DNA from: Ciona intestinalis
Taxonomy: Eukaryota > Chordata > Ascidiacea > Phlebobranchia > Cionidae
Direction: 5' to 3'
NCBI RefSeq assembly: GCF_000224145.3
Contig: NC_020174.2
Location: 708,520-772,519 of the forward strand
DNA: 64,000 nucleotides
Shown one piece after another: positions 11,656 through 23,349 of this stretch. Numbering within the stretch: position 1 is the first letter of the stretch; the number at the start of each line of letters is the position of its first letter. Under the pieces are notes generated by a model. The model saw nothing but the letters and a program-made list of their open reading frames with translations. It had not been told where the DNA came from and ran no database searches. The position numbers were made by a program, and so were the translations under genes.

Positions 11656-11862
11656 ATATAGTAGGGTGGGGGAAGATGGGACATCTTTTCAATCTATTTT
11701 CTAGTCCAATTTGGTAGTAAACGAAGAACATTCAAAGAATTATAAAACCATATCTTCACGACTTCCATAGACCGTTGTTAGTTGTTTAAAACACGATTGG
11801 GATATTTGGAAATTATGTGTTAAAGATGTCCCATCTCCATCCACACTACTGTATAGTAGATA
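11656..11862 (-). mobile_element. Hairpin MITE copy between STX17 and DNAJC7
   Basis: Left end tagtagggtgggggaagatg, right end GATGTCCCATCTCCATCCAC then actactgtata. It sits in the convergent spacer 11209-12435, which otherwise shows no gene. Confidence 0.85.
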
Positions 11863-12059
11863 CGCCCGCTTTATGTACCGGTATGCTGGTTGTTTTGGCA
11901 CATGTGTATATGACGCCAGAGTGTCTTCAAAATTTATCAGATTTTTTGGGATGATGAGTATGTGTTTATATTAAAGTATTGCACTTTCTCTTTATTTGTG
12001 GGGTTTGTTTACTGTTGTTGTTGTTGGTGCATTCATAAAAAAATGCTCAAAAAGAAAAG

Positions 12060-12065
12060 TTTATT
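12060..12065 (-). terminator. Possible poly(A) signal of DNAJC7
   Basis: AATAAA on the minus strand about 370 bases past the DNAJC7 stop. Another candidate lies near 11990. Confidence 0.4.
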
Positions 12066-12435
12066 TTCAAATTTTAACTACTTTTGATTATACAATGCTA
12101 TCAGGGTAAAAGAAACATTGCATATACCTAGAGGTCCACATATTTTCAAGCAAAAACATGCTAAAGAAAAAGGCAAAATAATTTAATTGTAAATTATCAG
12201 AATTGGGTTTCAAAAACAATAACAAAATGACCAAATTTGTTAAGATTCAAATGGTTTAACAAAACAGGCACGAAGAAATGTGCTTTAAAAGCTTTGAATA
12301 TTTGTATCTACTGCTAAGAGATGGTTTAAGGACATTGAGAATAAATAATTAGGAATAAACCTCTGGTCATCTTGTCTCAAGCTTTGGAGAGGAGCTTTGA
12401 TAGAAAGAGTGAAAATGAGTGAATAGAAAAATATT

Positions 12436-15400
12436 TCAACCAAATTGAAATGAAAACCCGCCAGGAAACCCTTCGTTGTGGCCGCCACCCCCTGTAGAAA
12501 CAGGTGTGTTTGTGATTCAATATAAATGAACGTAACCTATTTACTCTGGCTAGTGGGGTAACCACAGTTGGTATAAAACTGGTGTTCCGTTTTTATACAC
12601 GCTATGACAGCTTACAAGTTACCATGTATGTAACTCTATGGGTGATTGACAGTCTGTTAGTGACCACCGAGCTAGAGCAATTGCTTATTAACTTATTCCA
12701 TGAGAAACACACCTTAAAGTGCCCAGGTTTAAATATCTGCTGTTGCTGTTACTTCTTTAAGCTATCTAACTACTTCCTGTCATTTATTTCAAATGTACAA
12801 ATGACCTGATGCCTATGTTCTACAGTAGTAGAGAGAACAATAGTTTAAACATAAACTTACCAAATGGATTGCCCCCTCCCATTCCTCCTCCCTGCCCCCT
12901 CCCATGCCCCCTCCCATGCCACCTCCCATGCCTCCACCACCAAAGAACATCTGGAAGATATTATTTGGGTCGAAGTCTTGCATGGAAGGCCCGTCTAAGT
13001 CTTCACCGCGATCAAACCTCCCTCTGTGGAGAAGGGTAATTTTGATAACTTTTAAGATATTTTTGATAATTCTGCAAGCTGTTCGAGGTACTACTTAGTT
13101 GGAGAAATTGCGGTAACTGTATTAAATATTTATCCTCGCATGGCGGGCGACAGTCGTTATAACACAGGTGTCTTGCTTCATACACCTCCTGCCAGTATAT
13201 TGTCATGTATTTAAAAAACCTGAATCATGCTGTAAGTTTCTTTTAGGATAAGTTACCTCTTTTTCTGGTCACTAAGAACAGCATAAGCTTCACCGACTTC
13301 TTTAAACTCGTGTTCGGTCGCTGCTTTCTCTGCATCGGTGGCGTGTGCGTGGCGATCTATAGCATAGACATAACATTACAGATGCTGAGGATAACCAATA
13401 TATATCAACCCTAGAGCACGACTGATTATTGATTTATATCGGACGTATTTTTAGTGATTTGTCGATTGTCAGCAAACACAAAATGGTCGATATTATCAGC
13501 AAGACAGCAACTAAATTTTGTAAAATATCGATATTGGTTTGAATAAAGTTGGAATAATGTATCAAGCTGTAATCACCCATTGAAAACAAAAGTGACTTCA
13601 GTGATCAATGATTTTTTACCCTGCCAAGTGTATGTACAAACAAGCAGTTTGAACCAATTGAATGAATAAATGATGAATGTAACTTACTTTATCCTCGCGT
13701 GGCCGGAAAGCGGCAGTCGTTATCACACGGGTTAACACNNNNNNNNNNNNNNNNNNNNNNNNNNNNNNNNNNNNNNNNNNNNNNNNNNNNNNNNNNNNNN
13801 NNNNNNNNNNNNNNNNNNNNNNNNNNNNNNNNNNNNNNNNNNNNNNNNNNNNNNNNNNNNNNNNNNNNNNNNNNNNNNNNNNNNNNNNNNNNNCTTGCAT
13901 GGAAGGCCCGTCTAAGTCTTCACCGCGATCAAACCTCCCTCTGTGGAGAAGGGTAATTTTGATAACTTTTAAGATATTTTTGATAATTCTGCAAGCTGTT
14001 CGAGGTACTACTTAGTTGGAGAAATTGCGGTAACTGTATTAAATATTTATCCTCGCATGGCGGGCGACAGTCGTTATAACACAGGTGTCTTGCTTCATAC
14101 ACCTCCTGCCAGTATATTGTCATGTATTTAAAAAACCTGAATCATGCTGTAAGTTTCTTTTAGGATAAGTTACCTCTTTTTCTGGTCACTAAGAACAGCA
14201 TAAGCTTCACCGACTTCTTTAAACTCGTGTTCGGTCGCTGCTTTCTCTGCATCGGTGGCGTGTGCGTGGCGATCTATAGCATAGACATAACATTACAGAT
14301 GCTGAGGATAACCAATATATATCAACCCTAGAGCACGACTGATTATTGATTTATATCGGACGTATTTTTAGTGATTTGTCGATTGTCAGCAAACACAAAA
14401 TGGTCGATATTATCAGCAAGACAGCAACTAAATTTTGTAAAATATCGATATTGGTTTGAATAAAGTTGGAATAATGTATCAAGCTGTAATCACCCATTGA
14501 AAACAAAAGTGACTTCAGTGATCAATGATTTTTTACCCCTGCCAAGTGTATGTACAAACAAGCAGTTTGAACCAATTGAATNNNNNNNNNNNNNNNNNNN
14601 NNNNNNNNNNNNNNNNNNNNNNNNNNNNNNNCCCAAGGACACATACGCCCACAATGGTAGCAGCGACAGGCCTTGAACCTATTACCTAATGGTTACAGGC
14701 AGGCGCGCTAACCTCTACGCCACGGCGCCGGACTAATTGATTTAATACCTNGGTGATGTTCAAAGCCTGTTTGCGATAAGCTTTCTTTATTTGGTCATCT
14801 GTGGCATCTTTACTAACACCAAGTATTTTATAATAATCCTTCTTTTTACTTCGCTTCAACGCAGCTTCAGCCTCGCTTAATATCCGCTTGTTTTCTGGGA
14901 ATAAAAAAACACGCAAGTAAAGTAAGTTGCTTAAAAGAATAATAATTCAAAGTCAAGCTGTGGAAAAAGACGCAAATAAAATTTCAAAACACCAGTTGTT
15001 AGGACTAAACAAAACCTCAGTGTTCAGTAAGTTGGTAAGAATTCGAGCCATGGTTCAATACTTATAGTAGAAGTAATATTGCCTGGTTCCCATGGCTCTC
15101 TAAATGTGTATGACCTTCAAACCACATAGAATAAAAATTGGACACTTTATGCACTATACACATTTCATATCTGCAAAATACACTATAAGGTCTGATCCAG
15201 AGTTGGCCTTCTCTAATCAAGTGTTTCCTGTAGGACCTTCATCATATAAAATGGAAAATGATACTTTATACACTACACACACACAATATGCATATAATTC
15301 CATCTCACCTCTCGTTCGGTCCATTTGGTAAATCTTCTGATAGTCGTACACTGCCTCGCTGTAGTTTTCTAAATCTGTGTGGCTTGGGAAATAAAATACC

Positions 15401-18400
15401 ATTTAAATGCAAGAAATAAATTAAATGAATGTTACCTATTTATTCTCATGTAGTGGGGCAACAACAACCGTTATAACAGCAGGGTCTTGTTTCATACACC
15501 TTGTGCCCTATACCAGTTATTGCCTTTACACCTATACGCTATATATGTTATATTTTATGCCAATAATTTGTACAACCTAATAGTGATCATAGGGTTAATA
15601 CACAGTATGGGTCAAGGACACACACACTTCAACAGTGGTAGCAATGAGCATTAAATCTCATTCATTACAATTCAAAGTCAAACCATTTAGTCTGACTGAT
15701 TTATTTTAAAGTCAAACCATAATGACTGATTTATTATCAGATTGACAGTCGTTATAACATGTTGTGTTTTGTTTCATACACCTCGTGTGCGGTCATGGAA
15801 TAGCATATATGTGGGGATTCTCTTGCCCAAGGACACGAACGCACACAATTACAACTGAGTCACAAAACCAGCCACACCACAACACCCATACTCACCATTT
15901 AGCTCTCCTATGCAATGCTTTAGTGTAGTTTTCATCAAGTTCTAAAGCTTTTGTGCAATCAATCACGGCTTCCTTTAACTTTCCTATCTACAAACAGGTG
16001 GAGCGCAGATGCATTTTTAATTTTGCATATCATAAAAACATCATTTTACTTTAATAAATAGATTTAAAGAGTTTAATTGGTTTCACCAAACCAGATGAAT
16101 TAAATAGCCAAACTTTAATATTAATTTAGGATTAATTTTTTATGCTACAACTAAAAAAGGTTAAGAAGCATTGCCCTTTAAACAAAACTACAAAATTATG
16201 AATAAGCAAATAAATTTAAACAATTCGCATTCACTTTATTGTTTGTATGACTAATTTTTACTTATTCAGAACTACAAAAAAGGCATAAATAATGTAATTT
16301 TGGGCCTTGGCCTAACAAAGCTTGAACGGGGACATTTAATAAGAAAGTACTGCAATATCTTATATTCAAAATTGCAAAATGTTTAGGTTTAAACTTAACT
16401 GCCCACATTCACTTTATTGATTGCACAAAACATTTCTTACTTTGCTTTCCACAAGAGCTCTGTTACAATGTAACTTTGCGTTTGTCTTTCTGTTCTTTGG
16501 ATCAACTTCAAGAGCCTCGCTGTATACCGTGTAAGCTTCTTCAAACTTACTCGCTTTGAAAGCTTCGTTTCCCTCAGCTTTTTTACTCGCCAGTAATTTG
16601 CATTTCTGGAAAATAAAAACAAATTTTTAGAAAATTTTTAATATAGACATTAGAAAAGTGAAAAAACATAAGATTAAAAAATATAACGAAAAATCTGACA
16701 GCTCACCAGTATAATCAAAAATGGTCAAAAAATTAATAAATGAACTTTGGACAACATTTTTATTAGTCTACATTGAACCATGTTTCAGTAGTCAAAAAAG
16801 GATGGCTCTATTTAATTAAATATTATTCATTAAACAGTACAACTAATCAAGTGAGATTTCGTTAACAGGATTGTGTGACTGTGTGTATATAACTATCCGT
16901 ACCTTTCCTGCGTTTACAAAAGTTTGTCACTTTTACCCTTGACCAAAATAACTAATATTCTCACCTTTAAGTTAAGCCTTGCATTATGATGGTCTGGTGA
17001 CAGTTTAAGGGCATGGGTAAAGAAGGTGACGGCTCTATCTATGTTGTCATCATAGTAAAGACAAATACCTCGTATATAAACAGCATCTGCATTCATTTTG
17101 TCGGCACGTAATATTGCCCTGTAAGAGTACAATGTATGTTAATCTTACGAACAGCATACATAACTAGGTATGAATCATGGATCTGATATACTCTACACAC
17201 GGACGGGCAGATAGAGACTAAACATGAAGTATGAATGAATGAATGAATGAATGCATGAAACTGTTTTGTATGGATATTGGAGTTTATATATTTTGTATAG
17301 AGTTATGTTGCAAATAAAAGTATAACTTGCATGTCATTGCTACCAAACACAATATAATATGTAAGAATTGTTTTTCCGGGAGAAAAATTACAACTATGGC
17401 CCTGAAAAAGTCTTTTTACATAGACATGGGAACATTATTAAAATTAACTTTTTTTCAAGACAGAAGTTAAATTCTTGGATATAATAACATGAACTGGTTA
17501 AAACACATTCTTACACAGCAATATCTTGTGCTTCCCCATACTTTCCCATCAGTGCAAGGTTTTCAGCTTTAGTGAGCTGAAATCGAACACAAGCGGGGGA
17601 TATTTCTGAAGCACGCCGCATGCAATAAACCACCTGTAATTCAAAGTCATATTTGTCTCGCTTATTGAACACACCATAATGATAGCTGATGTAGCTTCAG
17701 TAGATTTGAGTACACACCAAACAAAGGGGAGTTCCATGGTCGGTAGGTAGGTAGACAATAATGTATGTTGGAGCAAAACCAATTCAAGCATGTAAAATGC
17801 ACTGTAGTTTTGAGCCGACTAAAAATAGATGTCAGTAACATTCCATCAGCCCAGACACTGATACACAACACATACTTAAAAACCTCAAACCATTTATATT
17901 TTATCAGCATTTACCTTGAAGTTTAAGAATTTGCACATTATACAAATTTTAAAAATAAACAGTATATATGTTTTTACAGAGGTTCACATATCTGCGTTTT
18001 TAACAATAAATTTTGCTTTTTCACATTTTGAATTTTAAAAACACAAATATACATACCTGCCGATAATCTTTTTGGTTGGATGCTTGTTCTGCTTGCTTCT
18101 CAAATTCTGCGAGTGTCCTGGCATGCCGTACCTGTAAGATAAACATGATGAAGTCCTGCAATTTGGGCATCAATATTGCAAAACATTTATACCTAAACCT
18201 CACCTATCTAAATACTGCATTGAGAAATAGTTTTCCATTTTTTTTTGTATAGAAAGAAGTTTTATTGAGCAAACCAAAGAATCATAAAGAACAATATAGT
18301 AACAGTGTAACACAGCACATAAATGATGGCTATAAAAAGAAGTTTTCTTTAGTAACCATAAGATAACAAATATAAGTGCCACAATAACACTGCAAATAAA

Positions 18401-21400
18401 GGTAGCACAGTTGCCTGTCACAATGGCACATAAATACTGCAATTTTGCAAATAAAAATGACAAATAGCTTGAAAACGGTATATCCCTAGTTAGGGATGCA
18501 CATTACAGAATAATTAGGTATTCTAGGATATCCTAGAATACTTTATTTCGAATCTAGAATTCCGAATCTAGTTTTTGCGTCATGAAACGTATAGCAGGCT
18601 ATGAAAAGACGTTACGAAACGTTTACTCTCGAAAGTCCCACAAACACAATTTTTTTTTTCAAAATTAATAAGTTTAAAAAATTGGTAATATAGTATATGA
18701 GATGACGTGTGATTACGCCATTAAAAAGAATACCGAATCCCGTAATTAGATTCTTTCTGTAATGTGCATCCCTTCTGTTTTGTAATGTGCATCCCTATCC
18801 ATAGTATATATTCTTACGCGCCTCTTCTGTAATGTGCATCCCTATCCATAGTATATATTCTGTCAAAATCATGCAAGAGTTTATGTTTGCAAATTTGTTT
18901 TTCAATTTCAAGTTTCCAAATCATCTGGGTTTCTATATCTTCCATCTTTGCAACGAATCCACTTCTTTTTGACTCCGTTTTTCGACAAACTTTCGCTCGC
19001 TTGTTTTCCTCGTGTGGCTCGTTCTTCACGTTCGCGGAAATCTTTTTCAATCTCGTTCCCAATTACCGACATCATGGAACAAAGTCCGTCAGAAACAACA
19101 TCTTTAACTTGACGAAGCATCTCTTCAGAGGAAGGAGGCAAGGATGACTCCCATTCTACCATCTGTCTCATCCAATAGTAGAATACATCACTAATTTGAC
19201 ATTAGGGGACAATGTACATAAACATAATTACATAATATATTCACTTTAGAGGACAATGTACAATACAAATATCCACTGATATATGGAAAAATGCATATAT
19301 ATGTTCACTTTAGAGGATACTTTACAATTACATGTGTACATATTCACGATATAAGAGAATGTACATATATTTATAGGTTATCAGTTTATCGTTTTTTTGA
19401 TATATTTGTCACTTATTGTTATTTGTTACACAACTATGGAGATTTTCCTACCACTTATACATCAACAATAAGAAGTGTTTTTAGTTAAAGTAAGAAAAGG
19501 TGGGTTAAATACTTGATACAGTAAGTTAAAAAGATGGAAAGGAAAGATTAAATGACTAATATTAGATGATATTGTGTTTACAGTCATCGTACATGTATAT
19601 TCATGTCACCTATTGTTTTGCCACCGTTCATGCATGACAAACTATAGAATGAGTCGATTGTTACATCACTCGTTCAGTTTACATGTTTCGCTTATTTTTT
19701 AACCGTCTTTACAGACTGTAAACATTTGTTAACACCTTAATAAATGTATAATGAGATTTCCTTATCATCTAAATATGACCACATTAGTCCAAAAAGTACA
19801 TACATATATTGGTTAAATGGTAAGCCAATGTCACTGTCTATGTAATCAGCCTAGACCTAAGCTTCTAACATAAACAACTTCTCCATGATTAAAAGGCACA
19901 TGTAGGAATTTAAACAGTATCAATCAAGAGTTTGGGGTAATGGACCAACCCTGGCATCTGGCCAATATCCAAGGTTGGCTAATGTGCCTCACCTATATAG
20001 GAACAGAAAAATTCAATAACATACAAACAACTATTACTTCCTCATTATTGTGCCTCACGTAGACTTTATATTAGGTTGGAGAATTACGTATTTCCTTTTA
20101 ACCACTTAATGGTAAGTAGCAAGAGCCTACATCATCGCAATTAAATTGCCGAATTAGGATGACAAGATTACAAAACCACACAATAAGAATAAAAGAAATT
20201 TGATCTAATCTTGGCTTATAAACAAACTTCAATTACGGTGACAACAAAATTAAGATCAAACTGAACATGAAGGGTGAACAGTCTACTACAAATGTTTATA
20301 GGATTTACAATGCATTTGAAAGTTGTAGCCCAAATTGACCTCTATCGCCTTCTATTTATAGTTTTAAAATTATTTCTAAGGTAACCCCTGTCTACCATGA
20401 CACCATTAAATTTGGAATAAATTAGAAAATTCTTTTAGTGATCTATGGACCTGGCTGATATTTATAAAACACTGTTCTTTATAGGTTTGTTGCTTTAGCT
20501 TCACTAGGTAAAATAACCAAATCTTAAAGCAAAAAATGCTTACCAATTGACAATAGCATTAATATTGAAGCTTTAAAACTATAATGTATTATGTATATAT
20601 TGTGTTTTGTTAGACAGTCACTCTCATTAGTTATATTTATTACCTATTGCAGCTATAGAAAACTAAAGACGACTTTATAACCCAATCTGATTAATTTCTT
20701 CACAATTAGGCAATATATAAAGACTTTAAAGTTTATGGATAATCTAAGCAATATAAAATATACAGAACTTTAAAAAATACTTAGAGCACCAACCTCAGCC
20801 ATTACTGCATGGTCACAACTAGGATCAAGGTCCTTAGCTTTTTGTAAAGATAAAAGTGCAGCTTGTGCATTTCCAAGTGCAATGTGACATTTTGCTTCTC
20901 GTATGTAAGCCTGTGAATGAAACAACATATTGGCTTTGTTGTTGAAACCACCATATTATTTAATTATAGTACTGTAGCGTAAGTTGGATACTTTCAGCAC
21001 ATAATATCCCATATTTTAAACCCTTTTTAAAAATTAACAACTCCCTTTTACAAGTGAGATTCACATCGTGTTAGGATCAGTTATACAGTTCTGGTAGATT
21101 AATATTAGTTTACTGCCAATTGGGACAATAAAATAGAATGAAAACATGGACCGTATTATCCCAATCTACTATTAGGTAAAAATAAGTGGAAAAAGTGAAG
21201 AAAACACAAAAAATAATAAAACCTAACAATTTGGCTATATATTCTACAAGAATTTCCTATTGTTCCAAAGTTTACTTAAGCATAAGGACATTATATAACC
21301 TGCAAATATTTAATAAAAATTAAAAGCTACCTTAGCAAATGTATTATCAACTTTGATGGCAGTTTGGGCATCTTCCAAAGCTTCTTTATATTTTTGTAAC

Positions 21401-22463
21401 ATCATGCGTGCAGCACAACGATTGCTATAATAGCTCGCCACTTTCGGAGAATACTCTGACAGAAATATCACTTTGACATGTGGTATTTTTTCATAGGGAG
21501 AGAAAATGTGCTAAAACCTAATCGAAATCCAAATTATAAATAATGGCTGGTTTTAGATTTGAGCCAAAACCTGAACAAGTTCAGTAACATCGAACACAAA
21601 ACTAACGCTGTTCACAAGAATTTAATTCTCAGAAAATGTTAAGCCCAAATCCATTTTATACAAAACTTGAATTTTAATTAGAAACAACTACTTTTTCCAA
21701 TCTGGATTTGAACTCGTACTAAAACTAACAAAGGAAGAAAAAAGAAATTTAAAAACTACGTGTACATATGTTTTATGTGAAATTTGGTCAGTTTTTTTTT
21801 CAGGGTGTTTACAGGCAGTTTCTGTCAAATAACAAAACATTTATTTAAAATTCAACCAATTTGAAGCTGATACAATTTTGGATCTGTTTATTACTAAACA
21901 CGTTAAAACAATATACATACAAATATATACAAAAATGGCATCAAAAATACTCGGTAACATAAACCTACCAATAGCTTTGGAGTAGTGTTTTATAGCATCG
22001 TAATAATCTTTTGATTTATAACACTTATTTCCATCATCTTTTGCTTTTTCAGATAAGCTGTATTTTAAATAAAAAATGAACATTAATTTAAATGAATGTA
22101 ACTTACTTTATCCACATGTGGCAGGGATAGGTCGTTACAACTTGAGTTTTCATAAACCTCACCCCACTTACGAGTTACCACACATGTAACTTTGTGATTT
22201 AGTTTTGTATGGCTGACAATTAACTTGGTCATGCTATGAACCAAAACCTAAACTTTTAATTTTTACACCAAATACAGCCGAATCTAAACATTTTCAACTA
22301 TAATAGAAAAACAACCTTCAAGCATATTAATCAAAAACCTATTAGTTTCAAACTTCACCCGTTTTTACCTAAAAACGTCGACTACTTCCACATCATCAGT
22401 ATCCATTGGCATTGGATCTGCACTACTTAATGTTGTAGGTTCCGTCATAATTTCACATGCCAT
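12436..22463 (-). CDS. DNAJC7: DNAJC7: TPR and J-domain co-chaperone
   Basis: Fourteen minus-strand exons: 22463-22369, 22057-21969, 21455-21331, 20910-20794, 18131-18057, 17633-17515, 17118-16965, 16605-16441, 15987-15896, 15382-15309, 14894-14749, 13356-13257, 13023-12861, 12491-12436 (TGA). About 523 residues expected (human 494). Residues from about 34 to 365 are TPR helices ([29 protein letters not shown]), then a J domain starting [11 protein letters not shown] with an HPD motif split across exons 11 and 12, a Gly/Met-rich stretch and the family C-terminus FSFQFG. The family hands clients between HSP70 and HSP90 in the cytosol. Two faults: one base seems missing beside the N at 14751 (HPD junction) and one in the poly-G run near 12890. 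Without them phases do not close. Both are probably sequence errors. The acceptor of the 15382 exon is AAG rather than the nearer CAG, which would give a stop. Confidence 0.93.
12525..12690 (-). mobile_element. SINE fragment in last DNAJC7 intron
   Basis: Shares GTAACCTATTTACTCT, GGTGTTCCGT and TAGTGACCACCGAGC with other minus-oriented copies. It occupies most of intron 12860-12492. Confidence 0.65.
13110..13210 (-). mobile_element. SINE tail fragment
   Basis: TTATCCTCGCATGGCGGG, GTCGTTATAACACAGGTGTC and CATACACCTCCTGCC match the SINE tail. It lies in the intron between DNAJC7 exons 12 and 13 and is repeated at 14027-14127 by the assembly duplication. Confidence 0.65.
13739..13893. other. 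Assembly gap, 155 N
   Basis: Run of N between a SINE tail and the second, redundant copy of the DNAJC7 region. Confidence 0.95.
14582..14631. other. Assembly gap, 50 N
   Basis: A run of exactly 50 N between the redundant copy and the SINE head. Round-number gaps usually mean unknown size. Confidence 0.95.
14632..14740 (-). mobile_element. SINE head, tRNA-like
   Basis: Minus-strand reading CGGCGCCGTGGCGTAGAGG, TTAGCGCGCCTGCCTGTAAC and GGTTCAAGGCC gives good pol III A and B boxes. Next come GCTGCTACCATTGTGGGC and TGTGTCCTTGGG. This is the best-preserved head in the window and probably belongs with the tail at 13681-13738. Confidence 0.8.
15420..15660 (-). mobile_element. SINE copy in DNAJC7 intron
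   Basis: Contains ATTCTCATGTAGTGGGGC, CATACACCTTGTGCCC, AATAGTGATCATAGGGTT and GTGGTAGCAATGAGC, in the family order with a degraded head. Confidence 0.65.
15735..15860 (-). mobile_element. Shortened SINE copy
   Basis: CAGTCGTTATAACATGTTG and CATACACCTCGTGTGCGG are followed almost directly by TTGCCCAAGGACACGAACGC, so the middle third is deleted. Confidence 0.6.
17230..17255. repeat. (GAAT)n microsatellite
   Basis: About five tandem GAAT units in a DNAJC7 intron. Confidence 0.9.
18492..18773. mobile_element. Short inverted-repeat DNA transposon, hAT-like
   Basis: Bounded by AGGGATGCACATTACAGAA at 18492-18510 and its exact complement at 18755-18773. Further imperfect pairing extends inward, and a palindrome (TATTCTAGGATATCCTAGAATA) lies near the left end. 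The start AGGGATGCAC is reminiscent of hAT termini. No transposase is present, so it is non-autonomous. The right terminus is repeated twice more, near 18780-18796 and 18825-18843. A clear 8-bp target duplication was not found. Confidence 0.65.
18908..19171 (-). CDS. 87-codon reading frame of unknown identity inside a DNAJC7 intron
   Basis: An open frame from ATG ([17 protein letters not shown]) to TGA, more GC-rich and codon-like than the surrounding intron, on the same strand as DNAJC7. It is rich in Glu, Lys and Arg, with a central [15 protein letters not shown] stretch and a [16 protein letters not shown] end. I do not recognise it. It lies between DNAJC7 exons 4 and 5, and its 3' flank runs into copies of the nearby hAT-like terminus, so it may be a gene fragment carried by or trapped beside a transposon, an alternative exon, or chance. 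Confidence 0.3.
   Translation of the reverse strand: MRQMVEWESSLPPSSEEMLRQVKDVVSDGLCSMMSVIGNEIEKDFREREERATRGKQASESLSKNGVKKKWIRCKDGRYRNPDDLET
19490..20790. other. Long DNAJC7 intron section without recognised features
   Basis: AT-rich sequence, no exon seen. A short dispersed repeat of the GGTAATGGGCCAAC type lies at about 19930-20000. Confidence 0.5.
22093..22240 (-). mobile_element. SINE tail fragment in DNAJC7 intron 1
   Basis: Carries AATGTAACTTACTTTATCC, CACATGTGGCAGGG and GAGTTACCACACATGTAAC in the SINE order. Confidence 0.65.
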
Positions 22464-22548
22464 TTACCAGTTTTAATTTTAAATAAATCAAATTCGACAC
22501 CTAACTATACTAGTTGAAAATCCTGCCAACATATTTTGTGCACTTCAG

Positions 22549-22554
22549 TTTATT
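22549..22554 (-). terminator. Poly(A) signal of cyclophilin A
   Basis: Minus-strand AATAAA about 300 bases past the cyclophilin stop and before the DNAJC7 start, so the two same-strand genes appear separately terminated. Confidence 0.55.
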
Positions 22555-22854
22555 GTACAAGGTTGTGTAAATATAAAATTTAGCCAGGATTACAATTACA
22601 AGCAGCTTCACTTTCAATTTGCACCATAAAACAAATGAAGTCATTTCGAATGGAACTAGCACAAATAATTTTGAAATGCAACATGATTGAATATTAAATC
22701 ACTGAACTTTACAGAAACTTTTAACACATACATTTTAAATTTGTTGGTCACACATTTTCAAAAAATATAAGTCATGTATATTTTATATAACCAGTTCCAA
22801 CAATTACATGTGTTAGTTGACGTTTTTTTTGCAGGGTCCTGAAGCTAAACCATT

Positions 22855-23349
22855 CTAAAGTTCGCCGCAATCGGCGATCACAACTTTTTTAGAGGTTGTA
22901 CCACTTTGGGAGCCAACACCCTCAACTTTTTTCACTACTTCATAACCTTCGGTTACATTACCAAAAACAACATGCTTTCCATCAAGCCAGGCGGTTTTGG
23001 CTGTGCACAAGAAGAATTGAGATCCGTTCGTATGGGGTCCAGCGTTAGCCATCGACAAAACTCCTGGGCCAGTGTGCTTGAGAGTAAAGTTTTCGTCACG
23101 GAACTTCTCTCCGTAGATGCTCTTACCACCAGTGCCGTCTCCGCGGGTGAAATCGCCTCCTTGGCACATAAAATCAGGGATAACACGATGGAATGCAGAT
23201 CCTTTGTAACTAATTCCTTTTTCGCCGGTGCACAAAGCACGGAAGTTCTCCACTGTTTTTGGCACGACATCGGCTCTGAGGGTCATTATAACTCGCCCAG
23301 CTGGTGAACCACCGATGGTAATATCGAAGAAGACTCTTGGATTGGCCAT
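22855..23349 (-). CDS. PPIA: Cyclophilin A, peptidyl-prolyl isomerase, intronless
   Basis: A single uninterrupted frame of 164 residues, the length of human cyclophilin A (165). It catalyses cis-trans isomerisation of X-Pro bonds and binds cyclosporin; the cytosolic form has no signal peptide, as here ([10 protein letters not shown]). The active-site landmarks are present: [16 protein letters not shown] (catalytic Arg, Phe and Gln), [14 protein letters not shown], and [11 protein letters not shown] (drug-binding Trp and His). The gene lies about 390 bp upstream of DNAJC7 on the same strand. Lack of introns, unlike all its neighbours, suggests either a retrocopy that stayed functional or intron loss. 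The frame is intact and strongly conserved, so it is not an obvious pseudogene. No poly(A) tract was seen downstream. Confidence 0.97.
   Translation of the reverse strand: MANPRVFFDITIGGSPAGRVIMTLRADVVPKTVENFRALCTGEKGISYKGSAFHRVIPDFMCQGGDFTRGDGTGGKSIYGEKFRDENFTLKHTGPGVLSMANAGPHTNGSQFFLCTAKTAWLDGKHVVFGNVTEGYEVVKKVEGVGSQSGTTSKKVVIADCGEL

Larger units (their letters stand above)
12977..14581. other. DNAJC7: False duplication of a DNAJC7 exon region around gaps
   Basis: 12977-13665 and 13894-14581 are the same sequence, offset 917, differing by at least one C (near 13618 against 14537). The copy repeats the whole 100-base exon 12 (14273-14174) and part of exon 13 (13940-13894). It is bounded by gaps at 13739-13893 and 14582-14631. 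A single SINE is split by it: tail at 13681-13738, head at 14632-14740. Removing the second copy restores both the SINE and the gene, so this is best read as two haplotypes placed in tandem. Confidence 0.85.

Noticed and set aside
13257-14273. Real tandem duplication of DNAJC7 exon 12
   Set aside because: Copies are near identical, bounded by gaps, and a single SINE is split by the second copy; better explained by assembly.
22906-23307. 133-codon frame opposite cyclophilin A
   Set aside because: A shadow of the strongly conserved cyclophilin coding strand.
22369-23349. Cyclophilin A-DNAJC7 operon
   Set aside because: Tunicates do have operons, but nearly 400 bases and a separate poly(A) signal lie between the two genes, unlike the very short spacers expected.
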